Assembly (NCBI GenBank): GCA_038373865.1
Contig: JAXGGA010004736.1
Span: forward strand, 1-64,000
Length of the DNA: 64,000 nt
DNA from: Uloborus plumipes
Lineage: Eukaryota; Arthropoda; Arachnida; Araneae; Uloboridae
Reading direction: 5' to 3'
Shown: positions 55,464-64,000 of the stretch, piece by piece
Position numbering within the stretch: the stretch's first letter is position 1
Layout: the number at the start of each line of letters is the position of its first letter
The notes under the pieces: model-generated
The model's input: only the letters and a program-made list of their open reading frames with translations
Databases searched by the model: none
Told to the model about the DNA's origin: nothing
Position numbers and translations under genes: made by a program

Positions 55464-58400
55464 CTGTCAAAATTGCATTTTTTAATTCATAAATATTTTA
55501 CCAAAACTTAGTTCATCAAACATATTAATAACATTAATTTATCACTTAACCCTTTAAGCGGTTTGCCCGTACATGTACGTGCAACCCGAAATTGGCCTCA
55601 TCTGGTTTGCCCGTACGGCGTACGGGCATCGATATTTTCAGATTTCCTTTTCTGGTTTGCCCGAACTGTTTGGAAAATCGTAAACCTCAAAATTCACAGT
55701 AAGTGTAAGAGAAATTTTTGCATAATTTGTAAACCATTCTTTACTGCATGCAGAATGTATTTGAAAAAAGCAAACATTTCGGGGTTTTGTGACTAAAATT
55801 GTAAAATAAAAAATGTTGTAAAAGCATTGAAAATGAAAAAAAAAATTAAAAAATTCTTAATATTCTTATTCTGTTAAGTATGGTACTTAACTTTATGCAA
55901 TAAAAAAATATGCCTTTTTTGGAAGCATTTCTGGTAAAATAATTGACCGCTTAAAGGGTTAATATAGGTAATAAAAAAAAGTTTTATTTCTTTTAAAAAC
56001 CATTGTAATTTTCATGATATTTTGATGACAATTTTGTTCAGCTTTAAAAGTACAAAACATATATTTGCAATACACGGCCAACTCAGTCATTTGTTAGCAC
56101 TAGGGGTGCGACATCGAAGGCAAAACATCGATGTTTCAAGACATCGATGTATCGAAATTAAGACATCGATGGTATTGATACATCGACCAAAACACATCGA
56201 TGTTTTCAAACATCGATGTTTCAAAACATCGATGTTTTTTTATGAAAACTGCTAAAACATTTAAATGTACATTAATACAGTAACTCCCCAATACATTGCG
56301 CCTCTTTATATCACTCAATTAGATTTATCTTTTGTCTCCTGAAAAACATCAACCGTATGATATCGACGTCAAATTATAGAAAACTTTTTTAGTGAGATAG
56401 ATACTGCAACTGTTGATTAAGTGTATAACTTTTATTTATCGCATATTTTTATGAAACTTTGTCTGTTGAAATGTAAAACACAGTTATCGAAAAACATTTC
56501 TAAAGCAAAAGAAAAACAACGATGTTTCAAAATCGTTGACCGTAAATCATCGATAGTAATTTAAAAAAAAACTATTTCAATACGATATATATTACAATTG
56601 TTAAAGATAAATATTTTTTGTTGCATATTTTTATTGATTTTTGCTGAAGTCTAAAAGAGACATCGAAAGAAAAAAAAACATCGAACGCGAAACAGTGATC
56701 ATTAAAAGACATCGACCTTAAAACATCGAAGGTAACTATCAAAAATGTCTTCTAACAAGATTGATAGTGCAACGGCTGATTAACGATATAATTTTTGGCC
56801 GCATATCTTGATAATTTATTCTTTTTTGCTAAAATATAAAACATGCACATAAAGAATCATAATGAAATAAATAAAATTAAAAAAAAATGGCGAAAGTAAA
56901 TTAGAAATGTTTTGGAAACATCGAGAGCAAAACATCGATAATAATCATAAAAAATGTTTTCTAATGAGATTAATTCTGAAACTTCTGATTAAGGATGAAA
57001 ACTTCTTAATACGTCTGCATATCGCATATTTTTATCAAACTTTTTTTGCTGGATCATAAAACATCGACATCGAAAAAAACATCGAACCCGAAACATCGAT
57101 GTTGGGAAAACATCGACCCTCAAACATCGATGGTAAAAACATCGATGTTTCCAAAACATCGACATCGATGTCGCAGCCTTAGTTAGCACTCTTCAGGCTG
57201 GAGTAGGAAGTGACCGAGCTCGAAGCAGAAATTCTCTTATGAAAGCTTAGTGGGCCAAGAAACTGGTAGCTAATGTAAAATTAGAATACCAGCGAGAGAT
57301 CACACACTGGTACGATATAACTCGTAAATTTAAGACGGAGCTTGCGTATAAAGCTGTAAGTTACCGCCACTAAGCCAGTAACTTGTTGCTTTATTTCCAA
57401 GCTCCGCCTTAACCCATTAATGCCTAGCGTCCCTTTTTAGGGACGGTCCAAAAAAGGGTCTGAATTTCCCAAAAATGAGCATTTCAATCAAATAATAGTG
57501 TTCAATGAGTACCTTGGTATTGTCTCAATTCGGTATTAACAGATTGCAGCACATAACCATTGTAATGTGTGTTCTGTAGCAGTTTTAATAAATCTTTATC
57601 AAAAATGACATCGTTCATAATCTCAAGAAAAAAAGCTAAGTGTTCAAAGTGATTCCTAGCTTCCCAGTTTACGTTCATTGCTGATTTTATTTCTTCTTAT
57701 AAAATGTCTTTTTAAATATTATATCGTAGGAAGAAAAACATTTCCGTCAAACAAGTATGTACCCTCTGGGGTCTATCGTAACTTTTAAGGGAAGGTTTTT
57801 CTTTCCTTAATAAAAAAATAAACTTTTGCATAGTATTTTTTTTATTGTTTTTCCTGTCCATTAAACACTGTTTGTAACCAGTATACAAAATATCTTTAGG
57901 AAAAAAAATGTCAGGCATTAATGGGTTAAACTTTCAGGATGTACTGTATCATTGTGAGGTCTCTCGCTGGTGTTCTAATTTTGCATTAGAGTCATTCCAT
58001 AGTGACTAACGTAACATTCAGAGCTGATTTTGGAACTGTTTTTACTTGTAACTTAAAGAATAAAAAATATTCGTTAGTTATGCTGGTAGATTTACAATGT
58101 ACATAGTATCTATGTATCATTTCTGCAAAGAATTTAAAACAAAATGACTGACAGTAGATATTTTTTCAACCAAAATAGCAGCGTGACTAACGTCACATTC
58201 TTGCAACCCTGAAAATGAATGCTCATGTTGTGAGGCGAAAATTTCTCAAAGTTAAGCAAGTGTGGAAAATTGAATGATATGTTTGAAAAATGTGTAATGT
58301 TGACTTTTAAAAACATAAAACACATTTATTAAATCTTAATTTTTTTAGTCTTCAGTGTCACTTTTACTCAAGATGGAGTGTGACTAACGTAACCATCGAA

Positions 58401-61400
58401 TAACAAGCAGTTAAACACACTACAAACTGCTTATTGTGGCTAATCTCAGTGATAATTACGATACTTTTTCAAATTTTTTTAACTTCTTATGTTGTATGAT
58501 TTTCATTTATTTATTTATTATTTGATACCTTTTTCATTTCGGTATTTTTTTTTCATCGGCTGACATTTCTATGGAATGACCCATTAGCTACCAGTTTTTT
58601 TGGCAGTCTTAGCTTCCATAAGAGAATATCTGGCTCCAGCTCGGTCACTTCCTACTCCAGCCTGATGAGTGCTAACAAGCACAAAACTGCAGTCTCTGGG
58701 TGGAATTACAGAGTTGGCGGTGTATTGCAAATAATTCTGCCTCAGCCCTGGCTTAGGGGCAGTAGCATATTTGTGCAATGAGTTACCGCCCGTAAGCCAG
58801 GGCTGAGGCAGAACTGTAGCAAATGCACCCACAGCTCGATCATATAGCATCCTAAGACTGCAGTTTCGCCCTTATTATGGGCTCCTCAGTTAGGAATAGC
58901 CAATGATCGAGCCGGAAGCATAAATCCTCTTATTGTAGCTAAGATAGCCAACAAACTGGTAGATAAAATTAATTTATCTTACCAGCGAGCGTCCGCAAAC
59001 TATGGTGCGGCTCAACTCGAAATTGAGTCTTAGGATGCTATATGATCGAACTGTGGGTGCATTTGCTACAGTTCTGCCTCAGCCCTGGCTTACGGGCGGT
59101 AACTCATTGCACATTAACCAGCTTTAGCCTTCAAATTTCGAGTTGAGCCGCACCATAGTTTGCGGACGCTCGCTGGTAAGATAAATTCATTTTATCTACC
59201 AGTTTGTTGGCTATCTTAGCTACAATAAGAGGATTTATGCCTCCGGCTCGATCATTGGCTATTCCTAACTGAGGAGCCCATAATAAGGGCGAAACTGCAG
59301 TCTTAGGATGCTATATGATCGAGCTGTGGGTGCATTTGCTACAGTAGCATATTTGCTTTATGTAATTATAACCAGTGGTTGGAAAAACTACATATTTTTC
59401 GTAGCGAACTACAACTACAACTACTTTCTTATAAATGTAGTTAACTACAGCTACAACTACTTTTTTTTAAATGTAGCGAGCTACACTACTTTTGAAATGT
59501 AGTTGCTACTTCGCTACTTTTTAAAAAATAAATAAATAACAACAATACACCGTTTGAAGATCGACCGAAAAAATTCGAAACGTGGTTTAAAATGAAAAAT
59601 TACCTCATTCGAATATGGAATAGAAATAGGGATTGTCTTTGAATTTATTTGTTACTTTTCCTATTTGTTCCTTTTTTTTTGCTAAAATTTGTCCTTTTTT
59701 AGATATTTTTACAATTTTTTTCGAATATTCGCCACAAGAAAAACAATGTTTTTTTCCATCGTTCTCTTTTTTTTTATTTTTTTCATTTATTTATTTATTT
59801 TTTTTAATTTAAAAGTAGTTTCCAGAAATCGCTACAAACTACTATTTTTTTGTATCGCGCTACTCACTAAGCTACTTTTTTAAAAAAGTAGTGCGCTACA
59901 CTACAAACTACTAAAAAATGTAGCTACTACAGTAGTTTCGCTGCTTCCGACCACTGATTATAACATAGATGATGTAGTGTATACAGTTAAACTCTGATTT
60001 AGTTCCCACTCATTCAAGTCCCATTGAATCTCCTCACTTGTATATGAGCGTATCTCCCTAGAAAGAGTTGATTGCAATCGATCAGTTACAGTCCCGGACA
60101 AAAATGTAGGGCCAGGAAAGAAACAGTGAAATTATTGAAGTAAAACATTACAGATGGCTATGGAAAGAAAATGTCCAAAAGTAAGGTTCATATTTAGTAT
60201 AAGTTACGGAAAAATACATTGAACAATTAAGTATTGTTCCCTTAATAATATGTCTTATCATTGCACATAAAGATGCATGACAAAATTACAAGGCCACATT
60301 AGCTAATGATGAAAGTAAAGTTAAATACCAGCAATATTGCTATGACAATCAATCTTGAAGTAATAGGCTCAAACAATGTCATTAAAACATCTTCTGGAAC
60401 ATTTTCAGAAGAATATTGTACGAATTTCTTCAGTTCAACCTCATTCTTGTACCATTCCCCATTTCTGTAAATATAACTCACTAAAATGTCCTGTAAGTTC
60501 TCATTAAAATTGAGGACAGGGCTTTTATCAAACCAGCTCAAAACAATTCACTTCAAAGAGCTGAAACCATGATTTTGTGTAGCTTGAGATATGAATGGAG
60601 GCGTTGTCTTGTTGAAAAAGTCCTAGCCGTCTGTGATAAAGGGTGCCTCTGGCAATATTTTCAAACCTAAAACATCTCAATAATCCTGGAATGTGCTTTT
60701 GTTTTATAAACACTGTGAGAGTGACTCCATCAGCATTAAAGCTTCAATCCGATCCAAAAAATCTTAGGCGTTAAATTTGGCACCTAAGGTTGGAAGTCTA
60801 GGTATCAAACCAAAATTTTTGGTCACAAAATGAGACTAACGAGCTCTTATTTCCAACACTTCACACACTCCAGGGCAGGGGTGCCCACAGGGGGGGATTA
60901 TGGCGCAAGTTGCGCCATCAAAATTATTGGGGGGGGGGGGGATTTTTTTAAACTAACTTATTTATTTATATAATTTATTTATGTATATACTTTTTTATTA
61001 ATTATTTTTTTAGTTAAATTATTTACTGAATATTTTAAATTTAAATTATTCATTAATTTATATTTTAATTTAAGTTATTTCTTTATTATTATTTATTTAT
61101 TTATTTGGGTGTGTGTGTGCGCTTGGAATGTCTGAAAGGAAAAAAAAACGATTATATTCCTTACATAATTAGTACTTTTAAAAAATAATATAGAAAAAAT
61201 TAATAGTTATAATTAAAAAAAAGTATAAATAAGTAAAAGTTAAAAAAATAAATAAATAACATTTAAAAAAATTAATTACTAACAGTTAAAAACATATTTA
61301 AAAAAATAAATAAATAAAAAAGAGGGTTGTGAAATTTTTTTTTTTTTTTTGGGTGGGGGGGGGGGGGGAATTTGTGCTATTGAACTTGGGAGGAATGGGC

Positions 61401-62789
61401 ACCCCTGCTCCAGGGTCTCCCGTACCTTCCACAACTCGTGGTTTAACCTGATGGGGCCCTGAAGAGTACTCTGTTCTTTTAATCCAGACCCAGAGGCATC
61501 GTTTCACTTGGAAGGCTTTGTGACCAGGACCCTTATTTAACGTCGCCCAGCCACCATTAGTAACGACCGTGGATCTTAGATCGGCTAGGATCGAACCCGG
61601 TACCCTCTGGTCATGAGTCCGACGCCCTACCGATTGGGCTACCATGGCCCCTATTTCCACCACTGGATACACGTCAAGAACAGATGCTCTTGATAAAGCT
61701 TCAGTTCGGAGGAGGAAGTGTTATGTGGCCATGCTTTGTTGTTGATGGAGTGGCTTCCACATAAAACCAGAGACACATAACGGGATTATTGAGCCGTATT
61801 GGCCCTTAGTGTGGTGCCATAGATACCTTTTATCACTAATGGAGATGACTTATTTTAACAAGACAACACATTTGTTCATACTTCAACCCTTAGCAAGGGG
61901 TTTTTGAGCTGGTTTGCTAAAAACTCCGTCTTTATTTCAAATGAGAACTTATGGGGCATTTTAGTGAGTGATATTTACGTAAAAGTTGAATGAACGAGAA
62001 TCAGAATGAAATGAATAAATTCATACAAGATTTTTCCTAGAATGTACCAAAAACGTTTTGATGACCTTGAAACGGTGACTGAGTCTATGACTTCAAGATT
62101 GATTAAGGTCATAGCAATATTGCTGGCTATTAACCTTATTTTCTTCATTACGCAAATGTAGTCTTATAATTTTGTCCACATCTTTATGTGCAAAGCACAG
62201 ACATGTTAAGGAAATAATACTTTGTTATTCAATGTATTTTTCTGTCATTTATGTTAAATGTGATCCTTATTTTCACTAGGACACTGACCTCCAGCTTGGT
62301 TATTGACTATTCCAAACCGATGAGTCCACAATAAGGACAAAACTGCTGCTGTCTCTGGTAGTCATAACTGCATTATCTGTATTTTGTTTGAAGAGTTATT
62401 TATGTGCATAATTTAGATGAGTGCCAAAAATCCCACTATAACAGTAGGGGTTGTCAGAGGGGGGTTTTAAGCTTTTAGGCTGAAAATAGTATTAATTGAT
62501 TTTATAAAGCAGCGGCTGGTTAAATAAATTTATAAAGCGCCAAAGTATTTGTCAACACATAAAATGTGTAAAAATAATAATTAATTTCTGCAATCAAAAA
62601 TCATCTGAAGTAACTCATTCTATCAAAATAGTGAACTTATTATGAAAGTGCTTATTACATTATCAATGGCAATAGCTTTGAATATGCAAAGAATACTTAC
62701 CAAGAAGGAAGCTGACTTGGTCACACATACCGTAAAGCTGACCAAAACAAACAACTTTATGTTCAGGTTTAATTCCTAGCTCTTCCATT
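55255..62789 (-). CDS. PRODH: Proline dehydrogenase (PRODH), last two exons (partial)
   Basis: Join of 62789-62701 and 55463-55255, with a 7237-bp intron. The first exon reads [20 protein letters not shown] and MCDQVSFLL; the second reads [35 protein letters not shown] and a basic tail ending GNYKPI. The split Gly codon (G|GT) joins them. This is the C-terminus of the mitochondrial FAD enzyme that oxidises proline to pyrroline-5-carboxylate, including the YGP.[12 protein letters not shown] segment. Earlier exons lie beyond the right end of the window; none was recognised in 62790-64000. Confidence 0.92.
55550..55958. mobile_element. TTAA-flanked (piggyBac-like) MITE, 409 bp
   Basis: The inverted ends are CCCTTTAAGCGGT with TTAA on each side (55546-55549 and 55959-55962). 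The left part has gtttgcccgtac repeats with gcgtacgggc palindromes. A fragment of the same family is at 22874-23115. No transposase. Confidence 0.82.
56101..57181. mobile_element. hAT-like element rich in CATCGATG palindromes, 1.08 kb
   Basis: The ends are TAGGGGTGCGACATCGA and, inverted, TAAGGCTGCGACATCGA. The duplication gttagcac is perfect (56093-56100 and 57182-57189). Many aaacatcgatgttt-type palindromes occur, densest in the first and last 130 bp. No coding capacity. Confidence 0.88.
57413..57925. mobile_element. TTAA-flanked (piggyBac-like) MITE, 513 bp
   Basis: The inverted ends are CCCATTAATGCCT with TTAA at 57409-57412 and 57926-57929. Nearby tccctttttagggacgg is self-complementary. 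No transposase. It sits in the loop of the palindromic element. Confidence 0.82.
57990..58581. mobile_element. Second 6-bp-TSD element, 592 bp, family of 17099-25278
   Basis: The ends AGTCATTCCATAG and, inverted, GGTCATTCCATAG are flanked by cattag (57984-57989 and 58582-58587). The opposite palindrome arm shows the uninterrupted site (ttacattagctacc on the same strand sense). GTGACTAACGTAAC or GTGACTAACGTCAC occurs at 58002, 58193 and 58380. The left end aligns with the right end of the larger element. Confidence 0.82.
58814..59344. repeat. Long near-perfect inverted repeat, 211-nt arms
   Basis: Arms 58814-59024 and 59134-59344 are the same length and differ at only about two positions by eye, with a 109-nt spacer. 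The spacer and left flank share tgcctcagccctggctta and cgggcggtaactcattgcac in opposite orientation, so smaller palindromes overlap the big one. Confidence 0.9.
60130..60745 (-). pseudogene. Tc1-type transposase relic
   Basis: On the - strand a broken frame includes [20 protein letters not shown] (the catalytic Asp block of Tc1/Tc3-like transposases) and downstream [14 protein letters not shown]. Stops and frame changes interrupt it. It is inverted relative to a similar relic at 61665-62285. Confidence 0.7.
60862..61649 (-). repeat. tRNA-derived SINE, interrupted by a hAT-like MITE
   Basis: On the - strand from about 61649: A-box region GGTAGCCCAATCGGTAGG and B-box GGGTTCGATCC, then a body of about 170 nt. 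Outside are tatttccaacact and tatttccaccact (12 of 13 alike), a plausible SINE target duplication. The element at 60876-61407 splits its 3' end. Confidence 0.78.
60876..61407. mobile_element. hAT-like MITE, 532 bp, inside the SINE
   Basis: The ends are CAGGGGTGCCCA and its exact inverse TGGGCACCCCTG. The 8-bp duplication ctccaggg is perfect (60868-60875 and 61408-61415). The interior is poly-G plus AT-rich (ttta)n-like sequence. Confidence 0.9.
61665..62285 (+). pseudogene. Tc1-type transposase relic, inverted copy
   Basis: The + strand shows a [20 protein letters not shown] block near 61711-61760, a decayed QDNTFVHTS block near 61860, then NENLWGI and [17 protein letters not shown] near 62070-62130. 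Stops interrupt it. It is homologous to the relic at 60130-60745 in opposite orientation, including the noncoding tail (gcacataaagatg, acagaaaaatacattgaa). Confidence 0.7.
62701..62789 (-). CDS. PRODH: PRODH penultimate exon
   Basis: 89 nt, with acceptor aattttag|A and donor G|gtaagt on the - strand. Phase 2 in and phase 1 out fit the terminal exon. [14 protein letters not shown] matches the FGQLLGMCDQISF segment of animal PRODH. Confidence 0.92.
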
Positions 62790-64000
62790 CTAAAATTAAT
62801 TAAAAATATCTTGTAAACAAGTTTGTAAATTTAATTTAAATGTTTTCAAGAAGAAAAAGGATGGGGGATAAAAACATTTAACTGCTTGCAAAAGGCAGCA
62901 ATGCAAATTCTGTATGACTCTGAAATTTTCATATATATCTTTACAGCATCCGCTAATTCAATGAATTTTTCAAGCTTGCTTCAGAGTATTTTCTCACAAA
63001 TCTTAACAAACCTACTTGAAAATTGATAAATCTTTCTCTAATGTGGTTACCCAATAAAGAAAAATAGTAAGTTACATCCTCTTCAACGAGCAATTTTTGT
63101 ATATGTATATATATATTTCAGATCTCGAAAACGGCTCTAACAATTTGGATAAAATTTTGTATTTAGATAAAGTTTTGGTTTTTGAGTTCATCTACATCAA
63201 CGTTTTTTCTGTAAAAATGAGAGTTTTCACAAAAAAACTGTTTTTTGTGCCTTCATTAAAAGTTTGAGGAGTTTTCTTTCACCATTTTCATTATGATGAC
63301 TATTATTGTTACTGTTTCATGGCAACAACGGTTTATTATTATAATGGTTTTCATATTTAATCACATCAGCGTAAATGTAAATTTTTATGGAATTTGGCAA
63401 ACCAGTTTTAGCAACACGTTAGAATTGTTATTGTTTTTGAAATGTTAAAAAGATCGATCAAATTTAAGTTATTGTGGTGTGATTTTACGGGGAGCATCGT
63501 TTAAATAAGGCTGTGATGATGATGTATTGTCCAAATAAGGTTGTGTTTTTAAAGTAAATTATGGCTGTTCTAAATGCGTAATTGCAACCAAGGGCTTAAA
63601 AATGCTTAGTTTACCAAGTTTAGTCATTCAAGTTTATCTAAGTAAGTACTTCAAACTTTAGAAAATAACACTATTTTACAAACCTCTTTTTTTTAACTTA
63701 GTGGGACTCGGTCACCCAGTACTCTTTCATCGTGGGGTTACAAGTGAAACACACTAAGTCAAAATTATTAATTTTCAGATTTTTAGTTTATCTTACACAC
63801 AAAAATGAGCTGTTTCTACTGGTGAAGCCCACTAAGTCATATCTTTATTATGCAATGCTATACTAGTGAAACGCACTAAGTCGTATAATTAATGATAATT
63901 ATTAATGGCCCTACCATTATCATGCTGGGGATAATAATATAAAATGAGCATGCCAGAGTCAAAAATGGTTCGTAATAACCAAAAAATACCATTACTATAA
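62790..64000. other. Probable PRODH intron, repeat scars only
   Basis: AT-rich. The motif cactaagtc, preceded by gtgaa and a variable base or two, occurs at about 63746, 63822 and 63869, with an inverted relative (cttagtgggactcggtcac) at about 63698. No exon was recognised. Confidence 0.4.

Larger units (their letters stand above)
57182..58683. repeat. Palindromic element with two younger insertions
   Basis: The left arm, about 57182-57310 (gctggagtaggaagtgaccg, actggtagctaatgtaaaat), pairs with a right arm split between about 57950-57989 and 58582-58683. The split is explained by the 6-bp-TSD element. The loop holds a TTAA element. Related sequence recurs at 58676-59350 and 62281-62370 (cacaataaggacaaaactgc). 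Confidence 0.8.

Noticed and set aside
61298..61672. 124-codon frame on the - strand
   Set aside because: It runs through a SINE and the MITE poly-G tract.
1..64000. CRISPR arrays, operons, retroviral gag-pol or reverse transcriptase
   Set aside because: None seen; the sequence is eukaryotic and no long frame carries RT, protease or integrase motifs.

Overview
This is a 64-kb piece of an AT-rich, repeat-dense animal genome, most likely an arachnid and probably a spider. That is inferred from metazoan genes with long repeat-filled introns (cyclophilin with RS tail, proline dehydrogenase), a Merlin/ISXO2-like transposase, Tc1 and hAT elements in quantity, and many poly-G/poly-C runs. Nothing here fixes the species. 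No bacterial, CRISPR or viral replication locus was seen.

Host genes, left to right. (1) The 3' half of a PPIG/NKTR/Moca-type nuclear cyclophilin (+ strand) occupies 1255-12343. Six exons with matching splice phases encode about 705 residues of acidic, RS-rich tail; the cyclophilin domain lies before the window. (2) A full-length EXOC1/Sec3 exocyst subunit (- strand, 28965-31619) is one uninterrupted 884-codon exon. (3) Head to head with it is a 16-finger zinc finger gene (+, 32246-33829). (4) A paralogous 16-finger gene (+, 41346-42986) follows 9 kb later. (5) The last two exons of proline dehydrogenase (- strand; 55255-55463 and 62701-62789) are separated by a 7.2-kb intron packed with transposons.

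Mobile DNA makes up much of the rest. The richest locus is 17093-25284, where five elements can be read one inside another from their target-site duplications (TSDs): a 6-bp-TSD element, a Tc1 transposon (TA TSD), and three hAT-like elements (8-bp TSDs). The Tc1 transposase reading frame is intact on both sides of its insertion. Other hAT-like elements with recognisable 8-bp duplications are at 1972-4683, 15232-16469, 25943-26099, 56101-57181 and 60876-61407. A Merlin element with an intact transposase is at 48554-49871. TTAA-flanked (piggyBac-like) elements are at 55550-55958 and 57413-57925. Several long foldbacks occur, including 211-nt arms at 58814-59344 and perfect 106-nt arms at 36713-36976. 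SINEs with RNA polymerase III boxes are at about 27235-27455 and 60862-61649.

The most novel-looking observation is a 6-bp-TSD DNA element family. One member (17099-25278) carries six perfect copies of GTAACGTGAGTCAC. A second (57990-58581) carries three copies of a related motif in the matching orientation, and its empty target site is visible in the partner arm of the palindrome it interrupted. Second in interest is the intronless EXOC1, which looks like a gene-replacing or additional retrocopy.
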